A stretch of DNA of 64,000 nucleotides from assembly GCF_021369635.1 (NCBI RefSeq), contig NZ_JAJNBZ010000005.1, positions 219,525-283,524 on the forward strand, written 5' to 3'. The translations under genes and the position numbers were made by a program. Source of the stretch: Paenibacillus profundus (GTDB taxonomy: Bacteria > Bacillota > Bacilli > Paenibacillales > Paenibacillaceae). The notes below the pieces were generated by a model. The model was not told the DNA's origin, made no database searches, and saw only the letters and a list, made by a program, of their open reading frames with translations. Below are positions 62,112 through 64,000 of the stretch, piece after piece; position 1 is the first letter of the stretch, and every line of letters starts with the position of its first letter.

Positions 62112-63104
62112 TTACTCGACCTTGCCGTTAGCCGGCTTAACTGCCAAGCTGTAGCAATTCCCTTTCAAATCAATTCGCGCCTCCAACGTTGGACTTCCCT
62201 TTTTCGCAAAAACAAAATGGTTTTCGTACCTATTGGTTTGCTCCATGGCATAATCCTTCAGGTCAATGCCGAACATTTTCTTCGCCGCCGGTGCCGCCGC
62301 CGCCTTCACCTTGTCTGCTTTTAGGCTGCCATAAGCTTTGTCTTTTTCGGGTGTCTCTTCTTTCGTCACGCTAATTTGCGTCACTTTACCTGTTTTTGCG
62401 CCGACTTGAACATACAAGCTTTGTTTTTTATCTCCGCCCCATAGGCTCCATATGTCAGCCTGTTCTCTCGGATCGTTAATATTAATATCATAGCGAGTAG
62501 CGCTCGTCAGCTTGTGCGCTGTCCCGCCCGTAAATTGCTTAAGCGCTTGTTCTACCGTTTGCAGTACGGAACGGTCCACCTCCTTGATAGGATACTCCAC
62601 CGTCACCACCTGGCTCGAATCCGTGAAGGACACCGCGAAGCCTTTACCGCCCATTGAGGTTCTTGTTTCTTTGTCATTGGCATGTCGGTTGATATCGACG
62701 CGTTCGACCTTAAATTCACGTTCGCCTGCCATATTTTTAAGTGCGGTCATTGCTTTGTTTTTCCAGGTATCATCCAATTGGTCAAAGGTTAGGAAAATAT
62801 TCACATATTCCATTTCTCCCGTTTTCTTGATAATGGAGAGTTGGCTTTTTCCATCCTTAGATTCAATAACCCATACACCATCCTGATTCAACACTCTGGC
62901 AAACTCCATGTTTTTTCCGGACAAATCTGTAACCCATTTCTTGGCAGTCTCTTGTATTTTGGGATCCAAATCCGAAAATTTCATATCTTGGGCTTGTTCC
63001 TGCTGCGTACTTCCCTTTGCTGCATGAGTAACAGGCCCCGGTATGGACGCTATCACAAGCGCTGCTGCGGATATAGATAACATGGAAATTTTAAATGGTT
63101 TCAT
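62112..63104 (-). CDS. Secreted protein with signal peptide, PepSY-like features
   Basis: The 330-aa product has a signal peptide (KPFKISMLSISAAALVIAS, cleavage near THAA). The rest has repeated beta-alpha elements similar to PepSY or YcdB domains: GVWVIESKDGKSQLSIIKKT and YDINI...LYVQVGAKTGKVTQISV. No catalytic motif is visible. It is probably exported to the cell surface or medium. The PepSY-like reading is tentative. Confidence 0.7.
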   Translation of the reverse strand: MKPFKISMLSISAAALVIASIPGPVTHAAKGSTQQEQAQDMKFSDLDPKIQETAKKWVTDLSGKNMEFARVLNQDGVWVIESKDGKSQLSIIKKTGEMEYVNIFLTFDQLDDTWKNKAMTALKNMAGEREFKVERVDINRHANDKETRTSMGGKGFAVSFTDSSQVVTVEYPIKEVDRSVLQTVEQALKQFTGGTAHKLTSATRYDININDPREQADIWSLWGGDKKQSLYVQVGAKTGKVTQISVTKEETPEKDKAYGSLKADKVKAAAAPAAKKMFGIDLKDYAMEQTNRYENHFVFAKKGSPTLEARIDLKGNCYSLAVKPANGKVE

Positions 63105-63208
63105 TAGTAAGTACCTCCATCAATACAAGATTCACTCTGTTAGATCATTCATCTTCAATTCCGGTTCCATTTTATTAGAAAAATTTTTATGTCGCTTTAA
63201 ACCTCGAA

Positions 63209-64000
63209 TTATTCTGTTATCGGGATCGTCATTTCAAATTCCTCAATGTACTTCGTCGCGGGGGTTTCATCTGTGATGAACGTGAGCTTTTCATCAGGCT
63301 TCAACGCCGGGTACTCGGCAACAAAGCTGTACGTTTCCGGATCTTCAATCCGTTTTTTATCATAATGATATTTATTTCCTGCCTCATCCTCTATTAACAA
63401 CTGTCCACTGTTGCGGAAAGGCTCATCTCCGAACGAGCGGTAATAGAGCAGTGTTTTATCATCTTTATACTCGATGCGTGACACTTCCAGGTGTCCAGCC
63501 GGACCTTGATCCAGAACGAGCGGTGCATCTTCCGTAGGCACAGTTTCCACCTTCGTTTTAATCTCTTTCATCTTGAACTCATCGTAATACGGCCGCAGCG
63601 TAATGGATTTCGGCATTCGCTGGAAAGGCGCGTAATGCTTATTCAACGTATTGTACAACATAGTATCAATACGCGTGCCTGTGCCGGATGCTCCTATTGG
63701 CTCAAGCTCAATCCCCCGGTCATCGAACACTGCGACCTTCAGGTCCTTCAGGTAGCTGGTGCCATCTTCCTCATTGACCGGATGATCAAACGCCAGCACC
63801 ACACGCGTGGAAGCTTCCGATATCTCGATTTGTTCCAGCGCAATTTTCTCCTCGCCCCGTTGCTTTTCTATCTTCGGCGTGAGGGTGCGGGAAGCAATCT
63901 TTTTAACCGGAAAACGGAACTCAAATCTTTCATTTTCCATGTCTTCTATATAAGTTGAATCAAAGTTCTTAGCAACCCTTGGCAAGGAAAAATGAACCAT
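63209..64000 (-). CDS. DUF4179-like protein, 5' end outside window
   Basis: The frame stays open to the right edge, so the 263-aa part shown is the C-terminal portion. It is beta-rich: repeated segments such as KIALEQIEISEASTRVVLAF, LYYRSFGDEPFRNSG and EDEAGNKYHYDK resemble the C-terminal Ig-like domains of DUF4179/DUF5643 proteins. These often are the extracellular part of anti-sigma-factor-like membrane proteins next to an ECF sigma gene. That gene would lie off the window. The start cannot be fixed. Confidence 0.55.
   Translation of the reverse strand: MVHFSLPRVAKNFDSTYIEDMENERFEFRFPVKKIASRTLTPKIEKQRGEEKIALEQIEISEASTRVVLAFDHPVNEEDGTSYLKDLKVAVFDDRGIELEPIGASGTGTRIDTMLYNTLNKHYAPFQRMPKSITLRPYYDEFKMKEIKTKVETVPTEDAPLVLDQGPAGHLEVSRIEYKDDKTLLYYRSFGDEPFRNSGQLLIEDEAGNKYHYDKKRIEDPETYSFVAEYPALKPDEKLTFITDETPATKYIEEFEMTIPITE

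Overview
The window is chromosomal DNA from an endospore-forming member of the Bacillota, most likely Paenibacillus or a close relative. The evidence is a conserved sporulation and housekeeping block (ppiB, lysA, spoVAF/AB/AA, sigF, spoIIAB/AA, dacF, pdp, punA, deoB, xerD, yqzK, fur, spoIIM, endoQ, nudF, mciZ) together with a copper-amine-oxidase-like repeat fused to a cell-wall peptidase, an arrangement common in Paenibacillus. The genus is inferred; no rRNA is present.

Positions 1-32309 hold a phage-derived locus. On the minus strand are a partial unknown gene, an unknown 145-aa gene, a catalytically degenerate tyrosine-recombinase-like protein resembling the SPbeta master repressor MrpR (YopR), and a DGQHR/DndB-like protein. 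Divergent from these, a plus-strand gene of unknown function has a promoter overlapped by a LexA (SOS) box. It leads into a tail-only structural operon: tube protein, assembly chaperone, small ORF, 1551-aa tape measure, Dit-like parts, Tal with a needle-like C terminus, a PAAR-like tip, baseplate and fibre proteins, a run of modular lectin-like fibres, and an M23 peptidase. No terminase, portal, capsid, sheath, holin or active integrase is visible in the window. The simplest reading is an SOS-inducible, non-contractile (F-type) tailocin-like element, or the tail end of a defective prophage whose left part lies outside the window.

Positions 32360-51342 are the conserved minus-strand core: peptidyl-prolyl isomerase, lysine synthesis, the sigma-F control operon with a visible sigma-H promoter, spoVA genes, a nucleoside salvage operon, XerD, YqzK, Fur, SpoIIM, EndoQ and NudF. 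A short C-terminal relic of alanine dehydrogenase and a plus-strand subtilase without a signal peptide sit between yqzK and fur. A 51-codon ORF divergent from nudF looks like mciZ, the sporulation inhibitor of FtsZ.

Positions 51600-53728 hold a TetR regulator and an MFS exporter that share an operator-like sequence. Positions 53796-60180 are a six-gene minus-strand hexuronate/sugar operon (two Gfo/Idh/MocA oxidoreductases, uronate-isomerase-like protein, SDR, TIM-barrel epimerase, UxuA) with a cre-like site upstream. Next come a divergent IS1595-like protein with a strong promoter and a second LexA-like box, a secreted protein, and a gene running off the right edge. Two families of short dispersed repeats occupy the intergenic gaps, and one copy lies inside the tail operon.
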